From Epilithonimonas mollis (GTDB lineage: Bacteria; Bacteroidota; Bacteroidia; Flavobacteriales; Weeksellaceae): DNA of 64,000 nt. Below, piece by piece: positions 1-8,964 of the stretch. Under the pieces are notes generated by a model, which saw only the letters and a list, made by a program, of their open reading frames with translations, was not told where the DNA came from and did no database searches. Each line of letters begins with the position of its first letter. Position 1 is the first letter of the stretch. The translations under genes and the position numbers were made by a program. The DNA is taken from NCBI RefSeq assembly GCF_900142325.1, contig NZ_FRAM01000002.1, positions 868,001 to 932,000 on the forward strand. Direction: 5' to 3'.

Positions 1-55
1 AAACATGACTATTGAAAAGATGGTTGAAGGATATATGAAAATATACAAATTATGA
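1..55 (+). CDS. C-terminal tail of a glycosyltransferase (partial)
   Basis: An open frame enters from the left edge and ends at TGA 53-55. Only 17 codons are visible, ending MVEGYMKIYKL. An ending of the form MVEGYxxIY after an E-K pair is common at the C-terminus of family 4 glycosyltransferases, and the next genes are a sugar transferase and rfbC, which fits a polysaccharide cluster. The assignment rests on a short tail and on context, so the enzyme's specificity cannot be judged. Confidence 0.45.
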   Translation, partial: NMTIEKMVEGYMKIYKL

Positions 56-110
56 ATAAAGCGATTTATATTTCATAATTTATGTTAATTATAAAAAACA
101 TTGATGTTTT

Positions 111-140
111 TTGAAAGAATATTTATATTTTATATATTTG
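111..140 (+). promoter_or_regulatory. Bacteroidota-type promoter of the sugar transferase gene
   Basis: TTG at 111-113 is followed after 19 bases by TATATTTG at 133-140. This matches the TTG / TAnnTTTG -33/-7 pattern of flavobacterial primary-sigma promoters. The start codon is at 213, leaving a leader of about 65 bases. It suggests that the sugar transferase can be transcribed separately from the glycosyltransferase gene upstream. Confidence 0.6.
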
Positions 141-212
141 CAACAGCTAGTAACTAAACTTAAGTGACAAGATGAGAAATAAACACAGATTAGACATAAC
201 ACATAGTTTTTT

Positions 213-1169
213 ATGAAAATAAAAACTTATCTGAAAGTATCTAATCCAAGGGAAAGGTGTCTCTTTATAAATGTAAGTGATATCTCTTTAAAATTATTTA
301 GAGGTAGAAAACTCAGACAATCATTTAAAGTGATCAGATATAATTCTGAAAAAAACACTAAAAGTATTCTGGAATATGTAGACCGTTTGAATATAAAAAC
401 TATTATAATTGAAACCTCAAATCTTAACCATTTGCCGGAAAATCTAACTAATGATATTATTGATGCCAGACTTAGCGGCGTAAAGATTTACGAGGCCCAT
501 GAGTTCTATGAAATGGTCAATAAAAGAATCCCTTTGGTAAAGCTGAAAACGAATGAGTATTTGGCCGATGACATATTTTCCATAGGGATGAAACACCAAT
601 CAGGACTTTCTTCAAAAAGGATTGTCGATGTGCTTGTGACTTTATTATTGCTGCCATTAGCCATTCCATTGATAGTTTTTGGATGTTTGCTGACAATGTG
701 TACGTCGCCAGGTAAATTATTTTTTGTCCAGGAAAGAGTAGGGCGGAATTCTAAAAATTTCAAAATCTACAAGCTCAGGACTATGAAATCAAAACATAGC
801 GGAGGCTACACCACTTCTAACGACGATAGAATTACTTTCGCCGGAAAATTTCTTAGATTATCAAAAATAGATGAACTGCCGCAGATTTATAACATCCTGA
901 AAGGCGATATGAGCCTGATCGGTCCTAGGCCCGAACGTCCGGAGTTTGTAAAAATATATAATGATGAAAATGCATATTTTGATTTGAGACATATCGTAAA
1001 ACCAGGAGTGACAGGCTGGGCTCAGGTTCATTTGCCAAAAGCAACTCCAGAAGATAATCTCAAAAAATTGGAATATGATCTTTATTATATTAAAAACTAT
1101 TCATGGTTAATGGATATCGAAATTATTCTAAAAACAATCAGAATTGTAGTTACAATGAATAGTAATTAA
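213..1169 (+). CDS. Initiating sugar transferase (bacterial sugar transferase family)
   Basis: Likely transfers a sugar-1-phosphate from a nucleotide sugar to undecaprenyl phosphate at the inner membrane, the first step of exopolysaccharide or O-antigen assembly. The catalytic half (about residues 130-318) carries the family hallmarks: one hydrophobic segment at 137-160, KLRTM at 187-191, DELPQ at 220-224, GPRPERPEF at 237-245 and PGVTGWAQV at 264-272. The first 130 residues are soluble and look like a Rossmann-type lobe. The usual four N-terminal membrane helices of WcaJ-like proteins are missing, so at 318 residues the protein is a short form. It sits between a glycosyltransferase tail and rfbC. 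The sugar donor cannot be told from the sequence. Confidence 0.88.
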   Translation: MKIKTYLKVSNPRERCLFINVSDISLKLFRGRKLRQSFKVIRYNSEKNTKSILEYVDRLNIKTIIIETSNLNHLPENLTNDIIDARLSGVKIYEAHEFYEMVNKRIPLVKLKTNEYLADDIFSIGMKHQSGLSSKRIVDVLVTLLLLPLAIPLIVFGCLLTMCTSPGKLFFVQERVGRNSKNFKIYKLRTMKSKHSGGYTTSNDDRITFAGKFLRLSKIDELPQIYNILKGDMSLIGPRPERPEFVKIYNDENAYFDLRHIVKPGVTGWAQVHLPKATPEDNLKKLEYDLYYIKNYSWLMDIEIILKTIRIVVTMNSN

Positions 1170-1238
1170 ACAATTAAAATTTCAGATTTTAGTAATCAGA
1201 TGTTTTAATATTAAGATCAGAAAATAAATATGTAATTC

Positions 1239-1784
1239 ATGAAAATAAAAGAAACGCCTCTTAAAGACTGCTATATAGTAGAACCAACCATATTCGAAGA
1301 CGAAAGAGGTTATTTTTTTGAAAAGTTCAATGAAAAAAGATTTGAAGAACTTACAGGGATGAATGGTCATTTTGTTCAGGATAATATTTCCAAATCAAGC
1401 TATGGCGTTTTAAGAGGATTGCATTTGCAAAAAGGAGAGCACGCACAGGCTAAGCTTGTTTCTTGTCTGGAAGGAAAAGTGTTGGATGTTGCAGTGGATC
1501 TCCGGAAAGATTCACCAACCTTTGGTCAATGGTTTTCTATAGAACTCACAGAACAAAATAAATTGCAGCTGTACGTTCCCAGAGGTTTTGGGCACGGATT
1601 TTCTGTGCTGAGTGAGACTGCTGTTTTTTCATATAAATGTGATAATTTTTATAATAAAGAATCAGAAGGCAGTGTGCTTTGGAATGATACAGACCTGGCT
1701 ATCGACTGGAAGCTACCGCCACATGACATTATACTTTCTGATAAAGATAAAACCTCACCTGCTTTTAAAGAAAATAATTTTTAG
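1239..1784 (+). CDS. rfbC: dTDP-4-dehydrorhamnose 3,5-epimerase
   Basis: Epimerises dTDP-4-keto-6-deoxyglucose at C3 and C5 on the way to dTDP-L-rhamnose, a precursor for surface polysaccharide. The 181-residue protein is of normal length and carries the cupin signature: RGLHLQ around residues 59-64 with the catalytic His62, then a DLRKDSPTFGQW stretch, and YVPRGFGHGF with the later YKCDNFYN segment. The other rhamnose genes (rfbA, rfbB, rfbD) are not in the window, so they probably lie upstream or elsewhere. A strong terminator follows directly, which makes this the last gene of the polysaccharide unit. Confidence 0.95.
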   Translation: MKIKETPLKDCYIVEPTIFEDERGYFFEKFNEKRFEELTGMNGHFVQDNISKSSYGVLRGLHLQKGEHAQAKLVSCLEGKVLDVAVDLRKDSPTFGQWFSIELTEQNKLQLYVPRGFGHGFSVLSETAVFSYKCDNFYNKESEGSVLWNDTDLAIDWKLPPHDIILSDKDKTSPAFKENNF

Positions 1785-1795
1785 AAAATACATTA

Positions 1796-1822
1796 GGAAT
1801 CAAAAATTTGATTCCTTTTTTT
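1796..1822 (+). terminator. Intrinsic terminator after rfbC
   Basis: A perfect 9-bp stem (1796-1804 with 1807-1815) closes a 2-base loop and is followed by seven T residues. It closes the polysaccharide transcription unit. The -33 TTG of the next promoter lies inside its right arm. Confidence 0.85.
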
Positions 1823-1835
1823 ATTACTAAATTTG
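1808..1835 (+). promoter_or_regulatory. Promoter of rimO
   Basis: TTG 1808-1810, spacer 17, TAAATTTG 1828-1835, a full match to the flavobacterial pattern. The start codon of rimO is at 1871. The promoter shares bases with the rfbC terminator. Confidence 0.6.
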
Positions 1836-1870
1836 CACTCTTAAATTAATTATCAATAAGCAATTATAAG

Positions 1871-3172
1871 ATGCGTACAAAATCTGTAGGTAAAAAGAAA
1901 ATCAATGTCGTCACATTAGGCTGCTCCAAGAATGTTTATGACTCAGAAGTTCTCATGGGTCAGCTGGAAGCCAATGGTAAAAAAGTAGTGCATGAAGAGA
2001 AAGGTGATGTTGTTGTTATCAATACCTGCGGTTTTATTGATAATGCGAAGGAAGAGAGTATTAATACCATTTTGGAATATGTTGATCTTAAAAATCAGGG
2101 TGTCGTAGAAAAAGTCTTTGTGACGGGCTGCCTTTCCGAAAGGTATAAGCCGGATCTGGAAAGGGAAATTCCGGATGTTGATCAATATTTCGGAACCCGT
2201 GATCTTCCTATTTTATTAAAGCATCTCGGTGCGGATTATAAACATGAACTGGTCGGGGAAAGACTGACAACAACGCCCAAACATTACGCCTATTTAAAAA
2301 TCTCCGAAGGCTGCGACCGTCCTTGCTCATTCTGTGCTATCCCCTTGATGAGAGGCGGACACATTTCTACACCCATTGAAAAATTAGTAACAGAAGCCCA
2401 GAAATTAGCAAAAAAAGGAGTTAAAGAACTGATACTTATCGCCCAGGATCTGACATTCTACGGACTTGATATTTATAAGAAAAGAGCACTTGGAGAACTT
2501 CTTCAGGAATTGATAAAAGTGGAAGGAATCGAGTGGATTCGTCTTCATTATGCCTTTCCTTCAGGCTTCCCGGAAGATGTGCTGGATATTATCAGAACCG
2601 AACCAAAGATCTGCAATTATATCGATATACCGCTTCAGCATATCAATACAGAATTGCTGAAAGCAATGAAAAGAGGAACAACTTTTGAAAAAACCAATGC
2701 GCTGCTTGATAAATTCCGCGAAAAAGTACCTGATATGGCTATAAGAACGACTCTGATAGTCGGTTTCCCGGGCGAAACGGAAGAAAGATTCGAAGAGCTA
2801 AAACAATGGGTAAGAGATCAGAGATTTGATCGTTTAGGCTGTTTTACATATTCACATGAGGAGAATACAACCGCTTTTGTTTTGGAAGATGATATTCTGG
2901 ATGAGGTTAAACAGAAAAGAGTAGAGGAGGTTATGGAGATCCAGCAGCAGATTTCCTGGGAAAAAAATCAGGAAAAAGTAGGAAAAGTTTTTAAATGCAT
3001 CTTTGACCGAAAAGAAGGCGATTATTTCGTGGGAAGAACCGAATATGATTCTCCGGATGTGGACAATACAGTTTTAGTGCCGACAAAGGATGTTTATATT
3101 TCCATCGGAGAATTTGCAAACGTTAAAATTACATCTGCAGAAGATTATGATCTAATCGGGGAATTGGTCTAA
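1871..3172 (+). CDS. rimO: Ribosomal protein S12 methylthiotransferase RimO
   Basis: Radical-SAM enzyme that adds a beta-methylthio group to the conserved aspartate of ribosomal protein S12. The N-terminal UPF0004 domain has its three cluster-binding cysteines (Cys18, Cys53, Cys87). The radical-SAM motif CxxxCxxC is at Cys148, Cys152 and Cys155. A C-terminal TRAM-like segment occupies roughly residues 370-433. The 433-residue length is normal for RimO, and the GCSKN and INTCGFI motifs separate it from the tRNA enzyme MiaB. It stands alone between its own promoter and a hairpin terminator. Confidence 0.95.
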   Translation: MRTKSVGKKKINVVTLGCSKNVYDSEVLMGQLEANGKKVVHEEKGDVVVINTCGFIDNAKEESINTILEYVDLKNQGVVEKVFVTGCLSERYKPDLEREIPDVDQYFGTRDLPILLKHLGADYKHELVGERLTTTPKHYAYLKISEGCDRPCSFCAIPLMRGGHISTPIEKLVTEAQKLAKKGVKELILIAQDLTFYGLDIYKKRALGELLQELIKVEGIEWIRLHYAFPSGFPEDVLDIIRTEPKICNYIDIPLQHINTELLKAMKRGTTFEKTNALLDKFREKVPDMAIRTTLIVGFPGETEERFEELKQWVRDQRFDRLGCFTYSHEENTTAFVLEDDILDEVKQKRVEEVMEIQQQISWEKNQEKVGKVFKCIFDRKEGDYFVGRTEYDSPDVDNTVLVPTKDVYISIGEFANVKITSAEDYDLIGELV

Positions 3173-3225
3173 GTTGAATAAGTAAATATCTTTCCGAATA
3201 ATCCTAAACAGTAGGATCCGATATA

Positions 3226-3252
3226 AGTGGTGTTTTTTACATCACTTTTTTT
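3226..3252 (+). terminator. Intrinsic terminator after rimO
   Basis: A 7-bp stem (3226-3232 with 3240-3246, one G-U pair) has a T-rich loop and is followed by a run of T. It lies 53 bases after the rimO stop. Confidence 0.65.
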
Positions 3253-3290
3253 ATTGGAAAATCAACCCAAATTTCTCTAATTAAAGGATA

Positions 3291-3320
3291 TGAAAAAACC
3301 ACTTACGTTTGTAAGTGGTT
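3291..3320 (-). terminator. Intrinsic terminator of the tRNA-Phe gene
   Basis: Perfect 10-bp inverted repeat (3297-3306 with 3311-3320) and a 4-base loop, placed 8 bases after the tRNA 3' end on the minus strand. A run of T follows on that strand (3291-3296 read in reverse). Confidence 0.8.
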
Positions 3321-3328
3321 GTTGAAAG

Positions 3329-3401
<73 letters not shown>

Positions 3402-3493
3402 ATTACTCTTGTTGTTTTGAGTGGTGCAAAAGTATACTCTTTCTTGTTATAATGCAAATTATTTGATAACTTTTTTTGCTTAAAAAGCCAATA

Positions 3494-5338
3494 TTACTGA
3501 TTTTCAGAAGATTTTTTTTCCGTCTGCGCTTTGAAGAAATCGCTTAGTTCCTCCAAAACCGGTTTGATCGTATCCTCCGGAAGATCGCTTATCCTGATAT
3601 ACATGAGACCGTCAATAGCATCATTAAAGTTCGGATCCACGTTGAATGCGATCATTTTTGCATTTTGCTTGATGTATTTTTTGATGAGGACGGGCAATCG
3701 CAATTCCGGTTCCAGATCATCAATGATTTTGTCCAGTTTGTTGAGATCAGCATCCATATCTTCGAAAAACAAAGCTTTGTCCCGCTCCTTCATCACCACC
3801 TTGAATTCATTTTTCGGATGGATATATTGTGCCACCGCCGAATCGTAATAATGCGAACGCATAAACTCTATCATCAGCGATTTTGAAAATTCTGAAAATT
3901 TATTACTGATGCTCACACCTCCCATCAGGAACTTGTGACCAGGATTTCTGAGACATACGTGGACAATCCCACGCCAAAGCAAAAACAACGGAAACGGCTT
4001 CTGTTGATATTCTACGGATATGTAAGCTCTTCCCATCTCTATCACTTTCCGGAAAAACGGCTGCAATTCCGGATCATACTCGAACAGTGAGCTGGTATAG
4101 AATCCATTGATGCCGTATTTTTTCATTACTTCTGCGCCTAACGCCATTCTGTAGGCACCTACAAGCTTTTTATCCGTGTTATCCCAAAGAAACAGATGGT
4201 GATAGTGGTTATCATATTCGTCCAGATCAAAAGGCAGGTTTGTACCTTCCCCTATTGCGCGGAAAGTAAGCTCTCTCTGTCGTCCGATTTCCCTCATTAT
4301 CGAAGGAATCTCGGCAGATGTTGTAAAAAAAACATCATAATCTCCATGAGAAAAAAGCTTTTTGTTTTCTGCATTTTTTAAAGCCTCTATTTCGTTGATA
4401 ATATCTTCAATCGGTGTTTCATCAATGATGTTCTGAACGATGTTATTCTGTTTCAGAAGCGGGAGTTTAAGAGCCATATTCGGCAGCTTCAGCTTTTCGG
4501 TGATGCTTTTTCTTTTTTCATAATAGGACTTCAGCATGTAAACCTTTCTGTAAAGATATTCGCCTAATTCCTCAATTGTTTCCTCTTCTTCCATCTGCTT
4601 CACAGAGATAGGCTTCCCGATTCTGATCCGGATAGGCTTATCTCTTTTTTTCATCATTTCTGCAGGCAGCATCATGGTCTGCAAATCCGGATGAAGCTTG
4701 GCAACATTATAAAAAATCTGACTGTTGGTGGCATGAAAATACATAGGAATTACCGGAACTTTTGCCTTTTTGATAAGTTTCAGAGCTGTTTTTTCCCACG
4801 GCTTGTCAAGAACTTCACCGTATTCGTTATTTTTATTGGAAACCTCGCCTGCCGGAAAAATCCCGATACAGCCGCCTTCCTGCAGATGCTTTAGTGTTTC
4901 ACGCATTCCCGACGAGCTGTTGTAAGCATCTTTCCGCCCTTCGAACGGGTTGACAGATATTACAAACGGCGCCATCGGTTCAATTTTTGACAGCAGAAAA
5001 TTCCCCATTACTTTGAAATCTGGGCGGACACGTAATAGTATTTTGCACATCAGGATTCCGTCTAATGCACCCAGCGGATGGTTGGAAACCAGGATAAAAG
5101 GACCGATTTTCGGGACTTTGGCAAGATCTTCTTCAAAAACGATATAACTCAGTTCCTGCTCTTTTACAAATTGATCGAAGAAATCTGTACCTTTTGTGTT
5201 TTTCAGTTTGTTGTATAGATTATTGACATCATTGATCTTGGCGAGATTCATAATCGCAGACGCTACAGGTTTCTTCAGGAAACCGATCTTGTCCAAGCCC
5301 GATGCTTTAATCAAGTCTTCTTTGGATATTAAGCTCAT
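3494..5338 (-). CDS. Fused lysophospholipid acyltransferase / GNAT N-acyltransferase (aminolipid synthase-like)
   Basis: The 614-residue protein joins two acyltransferases. Residues about 60-290 are PlsC/OlsA-like, with NH...D at 86-93, PFEGR at 131-135 and FPAGEVS at 161-167. Residues about 335-500 are the OlsB/hemolysin-type GNAT N-acyltransferase. Such fusions (OlsF, and the fused equivalents of GlsA/GlsB in Bacteroidota) make ornithine, glycine or serine-glycine lipids in two steps: N-acylation of the amino acid, then O-acylation of the 3-hydroxy fatty acid. The His-Asp spacing is H-x5-D (His87, Asp93), not the textbook H-x4-D. The start codon is 5 bases after the aspartokinase stop, so the two are probably cotranscribed. 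The amino acid substrate is unknown. Confidence 0.8.
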   Translation of the reverse strand: MSLISKEDLIKASGLDKIGFLKKPVASAIMNLAKINDVNNLYNKLKNTKGTDFFDQFVKEQELSYIVFEEDLAKVPKIGPFILVSNHPLGALDGILMCKILLRVRPDFKVMGNFLLSKIEPMAPFVISVNPFEGRKDAYNSSSGMRETLKHLQEGGCIGIFPAGEVSNKNNEYGEVLDKPWEKTALKLIKKAKVPVIPMYFHATNSQIFYNVAKLHPDLQTMMLPAEMMKKRDKPIRIRIGKPISVKQMEEEETIEELGEYLYRKVYMLKSYYEKRKSITEKLKLPNMALKLPLLKQNNIVQNIIDETPIEDIINEIEALKNAENKKLFSHGDYDVFFTTSAEIPSIMREIGRQRELTFRAIGEGTNLPFDLDEYDNHYHHLFLWDNTDKKLVGAYRMALGAEVMKKYGINGFYTSSLFEYDPELQPFFRKVIEMGRAYISVEYQQKPFPLFLLWRGIVHVCLRNPGHKFLMGGVSISNKFSEFSKSLMIEFMRSHYYDSAVAQYIHPKNEFKVVMKERDKALFFEDMDADLNKLDKIIDDLEPELRLPVLIKKYIKQNAKMIAFNVDPNFNDAIDGLMYIRISDLPEDTIKPVLEELSDFFKAQTEKKSSENQ

Positions 5339-5343
5339 AGTTT

Positions 5344-6582
5344 TTAAATGGTTACCATTTGGAACGTTTTTTTGGAAATCTGTTCCAATAGTACTTTTTT
5401 ATCTTTATAAAATTTGTCCAGCGTGTCAATGTTGACATTTCGGACGGTGAATAAAGATACGTTTTTTGTCATTTGTGTGATGAAACTTTGCTGCAATTCT
5501 TCATTAAAGTCATTCGCTGTTCCGAATTTATCTTCCAGACATAAAGCTAATGAAATTGCCGAATTCTGCATCAAAGAAACTTTAATTTTATATTTTGCCA
5601 GAAGTGTGAATATTAAACTCATATGATCTTCGGCAATGAAAGAAAAATCTCTGGTTTCTACATTCAATAGGGTTTGGTTTTCTTTCAGGATGTAACTTTC
5701 TATCAGTTCGTTTTCCTCAGAATTTCCAACTTTAGTTCCCGGCTTTTTCGGTTCAATAAAAGATTTTACATAGAACGGAATGTTTTTTTGTTTCAATGGC
5801 TGAAGGGTTTTTGGATGGATCACCGACGCGCCGTAATAAGCCATCTCGATCGCTTCTTCGTAAGAAATAGCTGACAACAATTCCACATTCTCGAATTTTC
5901 GCGGATCGCCTGTCATCACGCCCGGAACATCTTTCCAGATGGTCATTTCATCAGCATTCAGACAATAGGCAAAGATCGCAGCGGTATAATCAGAACCTTC
6001 TCTTCCCAAGGTAACTGTGAAGTTATTACTTTCGGACCCGATAAAACCTTGTGTTACATAACAATTGATTTTGTCCAGCTTGGCAATATTCTGTTCCGTT
6101 TCCTGCCAGTTTACAATTCCTTCCCTGTAATTACTGTCGGTTTTGATGAAGTCTCTTGCATCCAGCCAATGGTTAAAGAATTGAATTTCATTGAGATATT
6201 CGCTCAGGATTTTCGAGGAAATCATCTCGCCACTGCTTACAACCTGATCGTAAACGAAATTATAATTAGGCGACTTGTTTCTTCTCAGGAAAGAGTCAAT
6301 ATCATCAAAAAATAAAGAAATCTCACTAAACACAGCGTGATTGTCAGAAAACAAGCCTTTCGCGATCTCTATATGATTTTGTTTGATAGTTTCTATCTCT
6401 GCCTGATAATCCTGTTTCTTGAAATAATATTCAACAACTTTTTCCAATGCATTCGTGGTTTTTCCCATAGCAGAAACCACCAGAAGACATTTTTCAAATC
6501 CTTGTGTTTCCAAAACCAAGGCTACATTTTTCACACTTTCTGCATCTTTCACAGACGCTCCTCCAAATTTGTAAACTTTCAT
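5344..6582 (-). CDS. Aspartate kinase
   Basis: Phosphorylates aspartate, the entry step to lysine, diaminopimelate, threonine and methionine. The N-terminus reads KFGGASV as in all aspartokinases. VVSAMGKTTN and TLGREGSDYTA give the nucleotide- and substrate-binding loops. Residues about 310-412 form the ACT-type regulatory region. At 412 residues it is a monofunctional enzyme without a homoserine dehydrogenase domain. It overlaps nothing and precedes the aminolipid synthase by 5 bases. Diaminopimelate supply for peptidoglycan would suit the envelope theme, but that link is inference. Confidence 0.92.
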   Translation of the reverse strand: MKVYKFGGASVKDAESVKNVALVLETQGFEKCLLVVSAMGKTTNALEKVVEYYFKKQDYQAEIETIKQNHIEIAKGLFSDNHAVFSEISLFFDDIDSFLRRNKSPNYNFVYDQVVSSGEMISSKILSEYLNEIQFFNHWLDARDFIKTDSNYREGIVNWQETEQNIAKLDKINCYVTQGFIGSESNNFTVTLGREGSDYTAAIFAYCLNADEMTIWKDVPGVMTGDPRKFENVELLSAISYEEAIEMAYYGASVIHPKTLQPLKQKNIPFYVKSFIEPKKPGTKVGNSEENELIESYILKENQTLLNVETRDFSFIAEDHMSLIFTLLAKYKIKVSLMQNSAISLALCLEDKFGTANDFNEELQQSFITQMTKNVSLFTVRNVNIDTLDKFYKDKKVLLEQISKKTFQMVTI

Positions 6583-6764
6583 CAGACTAATTGTTGTTCA
6601 GAATATTATTTATTAGATTAAATTAGATTTTTTTTCAATTCAGAATCAAAAATATTAATAATGCCCGAATTATGAAAGGAAGTTTGATATTCCATACGAA
6701 AACATTCTTCCCGATGAAACGATATTAATAAAATTTGGATGATTATTATCAATAACCGATAAAT

Positions 6765-6798
6765 TTGTTTCAATAATTCAAAAAAAAAATTAGTTTTG
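6765..6798 (+). promoter_or_regulatory. Promoter of fbp
   Basis: TTG 6765-6767, spacer 23, TAGTTTTG 6791-6798; the fbp start codon is at 6820. The 237-base gap to the divergent aspartokinase gene contains no convincing coding frame. Confidence 0.5.
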
Positions 6799-6819
6799 TA
6801 AAACCCCAAAATTATAACA

Positions 6820-7839
6820 ATGTCACATCAAGCTTTACAGACTTTAGGAGAATTTATTATCGAGAAACAGGACGATTTCAAATACTCCACAGGAGAACTT
6901 TCCAGACTGATCAGCTCCATCAGGATCGCTACTAAAGTCGTAAACAGGGAAGTCAATAAAGCAGGAATTGCGGACATTATCGGAAAAGTCGGGACAGAAA
7001 ATATACAAGGCGAGGAACAGCAGAAACTGGATGTTTTGGCAAACGATATTTTTATTGCAGCATTATCGCAAAGAGAAGTTGTTTGCGGAATTGCTTCTGA
7101 GGAAAGTGATGATTTCATCGAAATTAAATGTACAGAAAATGCGCACCTTAGCAAATATGTTGTTCTGATAGATCCCCTGGACGGTTCATCCAACATCGAT
7201 GTGAATGTTTCCGTAGGAACGATTTTTTCCATCTACAGAAGAGTGACGCCGCCGGGAAGTCCTGTCGAGCTGAGAGATTTCCTTCAAAAAGGTGTTAACC
7301 AGGTTGCTGCAGGTTATGTGGTTTATGGATCTTCGACAATGATTGTTTACACAACAGGAAATGGCGTTAATGGTTTTACACTTGATCCATCCATCGGAAC
7401 CTACTATCTTTCTCATCAGAATATCAAATTCCCAACTTTCGGGAAAATCTATTCCATCAATGAAGGAAATTATATAAAATTTCCTCAAGGCGTGAAGGAT
7501 TATATCAAATATTGCCAGGAAGAAGAAGGTGACCGGCCTTATACATCGCGGTATATCGGTTCTCTGGTTTCCGATTTCCACAGGAATATGCTGAAAGGCG
7601 GTATTTATATCTATCCTTCTACTTCCCAGTCACCAAACGGAAAGCTTAGATTATTATATGAATGCAATCCGATGGCTTTTTTGGCGGAGCAGGCAGGCGG
7701 AAAATGCAGTGATGGTTTTAAAAGGATCATGGAAATCGAGCCGACCGAACTGCATCAGCGTGTGCCATTTTTCTGCGGAAGTGCCGCGATGGTGACCAAA
7801 GCGGAAGAGTTTATGGCGAAAGCGGTGGATCATAAGTAA
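6820..7839 (+). CDS. fbp: Fructose-1,6-bisphosphatase, class I
   Basis: Hydrolyses fructose-1,6-bisphosphate to fructose-6-phosphate, the committed step of gluconeogenesis in the cytoplasm. Metal-binding motif [10 protein letters not shown] is intact. The substrate-binding segment SLVSDFHR and the distal [20 protein letters not shown] stretch are also present. At 339 residues the length is normal for class I. The gene has its own promoter upstream and a hairpin terminator 21 bases after the stop. Confidence 0.97.
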   Translation: MSHQALQTLGEFIIEKQDDFKYSTGELSRLISSIRIATKVVNREVNKAGIADIIGKVGTENIQGEEQQKLDVLANDIFIAALSQREVVCGIASEESDDFIEIKCTENAHLSKYVVLIDPLDGSSNIDVNVSVGTIFSIYRRVTPPGSPVELRDFLQKGVNQVAAGYVVYGSSTMIVYTTGNGVNGFTLDPSIGTYYLSHQNIKFPTFGKIYSINEGNYIKFPQGVKDYIKYCQEEEGDRPYTSRYIGSLVSDFHRNMLKGGIYIYPSTSQSPNGKLRLLYECNPMAFLAEQAGGKCSDGFKRIMEIEPTELHQRVPFFCGSAAMVTKAEEFMAKAVDHK

Positions 7840-7860
7840 TAACAGAACTTTTAATCATAC

Positions 7861-7884
7861 AAAGGCCGATTTTCTCGGTCTTTT
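7861..7884 (+). terminator. Intrinsic terminator after fbp
   Basis: A 9-bp stem with one G-U pair (7861-7869 with 7875-7883) is followed by a T-rich stretch. The T-rich stretch runs into the -7 box of the next promoter. Confidence 0.75.
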
Positions 7885-7886
7885 CT

Positions 7887-7894
7887 TATTTTTG
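7887..7894 (+). promoter_or_regulatory. -7 box of the menC promoter
   Basis: TATTTTTG matches TAnnTTTG; the menC ATG is only 4 bases downstream, so the mRNA would have almost no leader. No clear -33 TTG is seen. Confidence 0.4.
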
Positions 7895-7898
7895 TCTA

Positions 7899-8912
7899 AT
7901 GAAAACAGCAAAATTCTACCCCTATGTCCTTAATTTTAAACGCCCGAGCGGAACATCAAGAGGCGTTCTCAATACAAAGGAAACTTATTTTATAGAGATA
8001 TTTGAAGATGGGAAAAAAGGAATTGGAGAGTGTGCTCTGTTCCGGGGTTTGAGTTTTGATGACGATGATGATTATGAAGCTGCATTAGAATGGGCTTGTC
8101 AGAATATTAACCTGAGATTAGAGGAATTGCAGGAAGAACTTGTTAATCATCCTTCTATCATTTTTGGAATTGAACAGGCATTGCTTAATCTCGAGCATCA
8201 AGGAGATATGTATTTTCCAAGTGATTTTACGGATGGAAAAGGTTCGATTAAAATCAATGGATTGATATGGATGGGCGATGCTGATTATATGCAATCTCAA
8301 ATTGAGGAAAAATTGGAGAATAATTTCACCTGCATCAAACTGAAGATCGGTGTTGATTGGAATTCTGAAAAAGAGGTTATCAAAACGTTAAGAAAAAAAT
8401 TTCCGAAGGACAAAATTGAACTTAGGGTGGATGCCAACGGTGCATTTTCTCCGGAACAAACCAAAGTTGTATTGCAGGAATTGTCAGATTTGGACATCCA
8501 TTCCATTGAACAGCCGATAAAAGCCGGAAACTGGAAAGCCATGGCAGAACTTTGCAAGAACACACCAACTCCGATTGCTTTGGATGAAGAATTAATCGGA
8601 GTTTTGAATATCGAATCAAAAAAAGATATTCTCAAAGAAATCACTCCTCAATATATCATTTTGAAACCGGGTTTAATCGGCGGATTTTCCGGTTCGGATG
8701 AATGGATAGATCTGGCAGAAAAAAATAATATTGGCTGGTGGATCACTTCTGCTCTTGAAAGTAATATCGGACTGAATGCAATTGCACAGTATACTTATCT
8801 CAAAAGAAATCCGATGCCTCAAGGTTTGGGAACTGGTGGATTATTTACCAATAATTTCGAGACGCCTTTGGTTCTGAAAGGTGAAAATCTCTGGTTTGAA
8901 AAAATAAAGTAA
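7899..8912 (+). CDS. menC: o-Succinylbenzoate synthase (enolase superfamily)
   Basis: Dehydrates SHCHC to o-succinylbenzoate in menaquinone synthesis. The enolase-superfamily barrel motifs are in order: the catalytic KLK pair in CIKLKIGVD, metal ligand D in LRVDANGAF, E in IEQPI and D-E in IALDEE, then the second-side lysine in YIILKPGLIGG. The 337-residue length fits MenC. Related dipeptide epimerases share the fold, and no other men gene lies nearby, so the reaction is assigned from family resemblance. The start codon nearly abuts a promoter box, implying a very short leader. Confidence 0.8.
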   Translation: MKTAKFYPYVLNFKRPSGTSRGVLNTKETYFIEIFEDGKKGIGECALFRGLSFDDDDDYEAALEWACQNINLRLEELQEELVNHPSIIFGIEQALLNLEHQGDMYFPSDFTDGKGSIKINGLIWMGDADYMQSQIEEKLENNFTCIKLKIGVDWNSEKEVIKTLRKKFPKDKIELRVDANGAFSPEQTKVVLQELSDLDIHSIEQPIKAGNWKAMAELCKNTPTPIALDEELIGVLNIESKKDILKEITPQYIILKPGLIGGFSGSDEWIDLAEKNNIGWWITSALESNIGLNAIAQYTYLKRNPMPQGLGTGGLFTNNFETPLVLKGENLWFEKIK

Positions 8913-8964
8913 ATTCTCTTGATGTAACTTTATAATATCCTGTACTACTTATTATTAAAAAAAT

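Noticed and set aside
6618-6809. Minus-strand frame of 63 codons between aspartokinase and fbp
   Set aside because: It lies over the fbp promoter, is A/T-driven and has no recognisable product.
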